64,000 bases of DNA from Flavobacterium piscisymbiosum. Its GTDB lineage: Bacteria > Bacteroidota > Bacteroidia > Flavobacteriales > Flavobacteriaceae. The notes below the pieces were generated by a model that ran no database searches, was not told the DNA's origin, and was given only the letters and a program-made list of their open reading frames with translations. Below are positions 61,721-64,000 of this stretch, in pieces (positions within the stretch are counted from its first letter, which is position 1; every line of letters starts with the position of its first letter). The stretch spans positions 744,001 to 808,000 of the forward strand of contig NZ_JAJJMM010000001.1 of assembly GCF_020905295.1 (NCBI RefSeq), given 5' to 3'. A program made the translations under genes and the position numbers.

Positions 61721-63184
61721 TTAGATTTTACCTTGGTATTTAGAACCAATGTGTCTAATTTCTGTTCTTCTGTTTTGTGCTTTACCTGCAGCAGTTTTGT
61801 TACTTGCAACTGGTTGAGACTCTCCAAAACCTTTAGAAACTAAGTTATCAACGTTTACTCCTCTTTCGATCAAAGCGTTCATAACAGCAGTAGCTCTTTC
61901 TTCAGAAAGTTTTTGGTTCAATTTGTCAGAACCATCGCTATCTGTGTGACCTTCAATAGAGAATTTCGCGTTTGGATAGTTTTTAAGGATTTCTTTAATA
62001 GCATCTAATCTAGCTGGAGTTTCTTTGTCACCAGTTTTGAAAGTAGCTTTTCCTGAGTTAAAGTAGATAGCTCTTGCTTGAACTTTAAGATCTTCTAAAG
62101 CTTCGTTAGTTACTTCAGGACAACCTCTGTTAGAAGCAGGACCGTAAACTGTAGGACAATCATCATCTTTATCAGCTACACCATCTTTGTCAGCGTCTAA
62201 GAAAGGACAACCACCATTTTCTTTAGGACCAGCAACTGTAGGACATTTGTCATCTTTGTCTGGAACACCATCTCCGTCAGTATCAGGACATCCGTTGAAT
62301 TGTTTTGGACCAGCAACATCTGGACAAGCATCATCTTTATCAGCGATTCCGTCTCCGTCTCTATCAGGACATCCGTTTAATGCAGCTAAACCAAATTCAG
62401 TTGGACAAGCATCACTAGCGTCAACGATTCCGTCTCCGTCAGTATCAGGACATCCGTTGAATTGTTTTAAACCAGCAACATCTGGACAAGCATCATCTTT
62501 ATCGTAGATTCCGTCTCCGTCAGTATCTTTACCTCCGAATTTGAAAACTAAACCAGCAGTGTGTTGAAAGTGAGATGGAGCATCTGGAGTTCCAGAAGCA
62601 TCAACTCTATCTCCACTAACTGCCCATTTGTATCTTGTAGCAAGCTCAAGACCAATAGCATCTGTAAACCAGAAAGTTATTCCAGCACCTGGATTAACTG
62701 TTCCGTAGCTACTATCACCAAAGAAAGTATAACCTCCACCAACAGATAACGAAGGATCAATTACTTTTGATTTAATTAATTCCTGGAAGCTATACTTAAT
62801 AGTAGCATCAATTCCGTAATACATTAAATCGCCAGGATTTACTACAGCATTTCCTCTTGAATCACTAATCAAGCTTGGATTATTAAAAACAACAAATTTA
62901 TCAATTTTGTTTACAGATCCTTGTAAACCAACAGAGAAACCACTACCTACATATCTAGACACACCTATGTAAGATAAAGAAGGAAGAATATTCCAGTTGT
63001 CTTTTACAGCGAATGGCTGAGAAAAGTGTTGTTGAAAGAAACCACTTCCAGATCCAGAACTGGTTCTAGTGTCAACGGCATTAACTCCAAAAGAGATAGC
63101 CCATGGATTGTTACTGTCTTGTGCGTGAGAACTTAAACCCATCACCATCATCACAGCAACTAAAAGTTTGTTAAGATGTTTCAT
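61721..63184 (-). CDS. OmpA-family outer-membrane protein with thrombospondin type-3 repeats
   Basis: 487 residues. Signal peptide (to about 21, ending SHAQ), N-terminal beta-barrel (about 25-220), four to five DxDGDGxxDxxDxCP calcium-binding repeats (about 225-345), then an OmpA peptidoglycan-binding domain: [37 protein letters not shown], and [26 protein letters not shown] major anchoring and probably abundant protein, consistent with the strong promoter. Confidence 0.95.
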   Translation of the reverse strand: MKHLNKLLVAVMMVMGLSSHAQDSNNPWAISFGVNAVDTRTSSGSGSGFFQQHFSQPFAVKDNWNILPSLSYIGVSRYVGSGFSVGLQGSVNKIDKFVVFNNPSLISDSRGNAVVNPGDLMYYGIDATIKYSFQELIKSKVIDPSLSVGGGYTFFGDSSYGTVNPGAGITFWFTDAIGLELATRYKWAVSGDRVDASGTPDAPSHFQHTAGLVFKFGGKDTDGDGIYDKDDACPDVAGLKQFNGCPDTDGDGIVDASDACPTEFGLAALNGCPDRDGDGIADKDDACPDVAGPKQFNGCPDTDGDGVPDKDDKCPTVAGPKENGGCPFLDADKDGVADKDDDCPTVYGPASNRGCPEVTNEALEDLKVQARAIYFNSGKATFKTGDKETPARLDAIKEILKNYPNAKFSIEGHTDSDGSDKLNQKLSEERATAVMNALIERGVNVDNLVSKGFGESQPVASNKTAAGKAQNRRTEIRHIGSKYQGKI

Positions 63185-63222
63185 ACTTAATTTTTTTTAA
63201 TTACAATTTAGTTAATTACAAG

Positions 63223-63255
63223 CAAAAGTAACACCAAATTTTTTAAATACAAAAT
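63223..63255 (-). promoter_or_regulatory. ompA promoter, full consensus
   Basis: On the minus strand TTTG (complement of 63252-63255), a 21-bp-or-shorter spacer and TACTTTTG (complement of 63223-63230): both Bacteroidota boxes present with near-ideal spacing of about 19-21 bp. The best promoter in the window. Confidence 0.75.
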
Positions 63256-63297
63256 GAAATGTTAAAAAAAACCTACAAAAATTTCCGTATGTGGAAA

Positions 63298-64000
63298 TTA
63301 TATAACTTTTAACATTTTTCCGACAACTATAAAGGCTGCTATAGCTCTATCTAAGTGGTCTTTGGTATGAGCAGCAGATAATTGAACCCTAATTCTGGCT
63401 TTTTCTTTTGGCACAACAGGAAAGAAGAATCCGATTACATAAATCCCTTGTTTTAAAAGTTCATTGGCCATTGTTTGTGATAATTTTGCATCATAAAGCA
63501 TCACAGGAACTATTGCAGAATCACCATCAATAATATCAAATCCGGCTTTTTTCATTCCGTCTTTGAAATAATTCGTATTCCATTCTAATTTATCACGTAA
63601 AGAAGTATCTTTTTCCAATAACTCAAAAACTTTTATAGATGCTCCAACGATAGCCGGCGCCAATGAGTTAGAAAACAAATAAGGTCTTGAACGCTGACGT
63701 AATAATTCTATTATTTCTTTCTTAGCAGTTGTATAACCTCCCATTGCTCCACCAAGAGCTTTACCAAGAGTTCCGGTTATAATATCAACTCTTCCCATAA
63801 CTCCTTTTGCTTCAAGTGTACCTTTTCCGGTAGCCCCTATAAATCCGGCTGCATGACATTCATCAACCATAACCATAGCATCGTATTTATCTGCCAGATC
63901 ACAAATTTTATCTAAAGGCGCCACAAGACCGTCCATAGAGAAAACACCATCCGTAACAATTAATTTAAAACGAGCACCAGCTTCATTTGCCTTTATTAAT
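63298..64000 (-). CDS. kbl: Glycine C-acetyltransferase (2-amino-3-ketobutyrate CoA ligase), partial
   Basis: The frame continues open to the right edge ([19 protein letters not shown]...), so the N-terminal part is missing. Visible: [21 protein letters not shown] with the PLP-binding Asp, PLP Lys in [17 protein letters not shown], and the C-terminal [22 protein letters not shown]. Threonine catabolism, cleaving 2-amino-3-ketobutyrate with CoA to glycine and acetyl-CoA. An alpha-oxoamine synthase; 8-amino-7-oxononanoate synthase is less likely given [14 protein letters not shown] and ECHAAGF. Confidence 0.9.
   Translation of the reverse strand, partial: LIKANEAGARFKLIVTDGVFSMDGLVAPLDKICDLADKYDAMVMVDECHAAGFIGATGKGTLEAKGVMGRVDIITGTLGKALGGAMGGYTTAKKEIIELLRQRSRPYLFSNSLAPAIVGASIKVFELLEKDTSLRDKLEWNTNYFKDGMKKAGFDIIDGDSAIVPVMLYDAKLSQTMANELLKQGIYVIGFFFPVVPKEKARIRVQLSAAHTKDHLDRAIAAFIVVGKMLKVI

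Noticed and set aside
1..64000. CRISPR arrays, rRNA operons and insertion-sequence transposases
   Set aside because: I saw no regularly spaced repeats, no rRNA sequence and no transposase frame in the window.

Overview
The window is an AT-rich chromosomal segment of a Flavobacterium-like member of the Bacteroidota. Evidence for this: promoters of the TTTG / TAnnTTTG type ahead of many genes, almost no Shine-Dalgarno sites, SusC/SusD outer-membrane transporters, a type IX secretion (T9SS) C-terminal signal, an OmpA protein with thrombospondin type-3 repeats, a three-gene succinate dehydrogenase, HMG-CoA synthase (mevalonate route), and intergenic palindromic repeats of kinds I associate with flavobacterial genomes. 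Both ends cut through genes: a PepSY-like secreted protein on the left and glycine C-acetyltransferase (kbl) on the right.

Layout. 1-1112: tandem array of four small secreted PepSY-like paralogues. 1550-7242: housekeeping block (accC-accB-fabH, yceD-rpmF, pdxA and divergent ribE). 7279-7512: orphan small membrane protein of PID-CTERM type. 7817-20852: a 13.0-kb mobilizable integrative element in the 3' part of a CAU-anticodon tRNA gene. It has 46-bp attL/attR direct repeats, matching integrase arm-site repeats at both ends, a tyrosine integrase, MobC/relaxase genes with a candidate oriT, primase and helicase genes with an iteron-like cluster, an HTH protein, and cargo (a T9SS surface protein, a tail-fibre-like protein, a second PID-CTERM peptide, a receiver-only response regulator and a membrane protein). 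21027-27405: methylmalonyl-CoA epimerase, an overlapping pair of secreted proteins, an Ig-like lipoprotein and an omega-amidase-like enzyme. 27639-42081: a SusCD-led catabolic locus. 42175-48230: succinate dehydrogenase and HMG-CoA synthase. 48380-54031: small accessory genes including a double-glycine-leader peptide and two frameshifted genes. 54438-64000: aminopeptidase P, alpha/beta hydrolase, two roadblock-type proteins, a small ABC module, an AddB-like nuclease, OmpA and kbl.

The most interesting system is 27.5-42.1 kb. It encodes SusC, SusD, a GntP-type permease, a RidA protein, KDG kinase, KDPG aldolase, a PLP enzyme of the D-threonine-aldolase/D-serine-dehydratase fold that carries the dehydratase-type H-x-C metal motif, an M19 dipeptidase, a DeoR repressor and a GH20-PA14 hexosaminidase. 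I infer a route by which an amino-sugar acid such as D-glucosaminate is imported, deaminated to 2-keto-3-deoxygluconate, phosphorylated and cleaved. The same TGCA-N7-TGC(A/G) palindrome lies just upstream of the TAnnTTTG box of susC (twice), deoR and the GH20 gene, so the locus looks like one DeoR regulon. Everything functional here is read from sequence; no database search was run.
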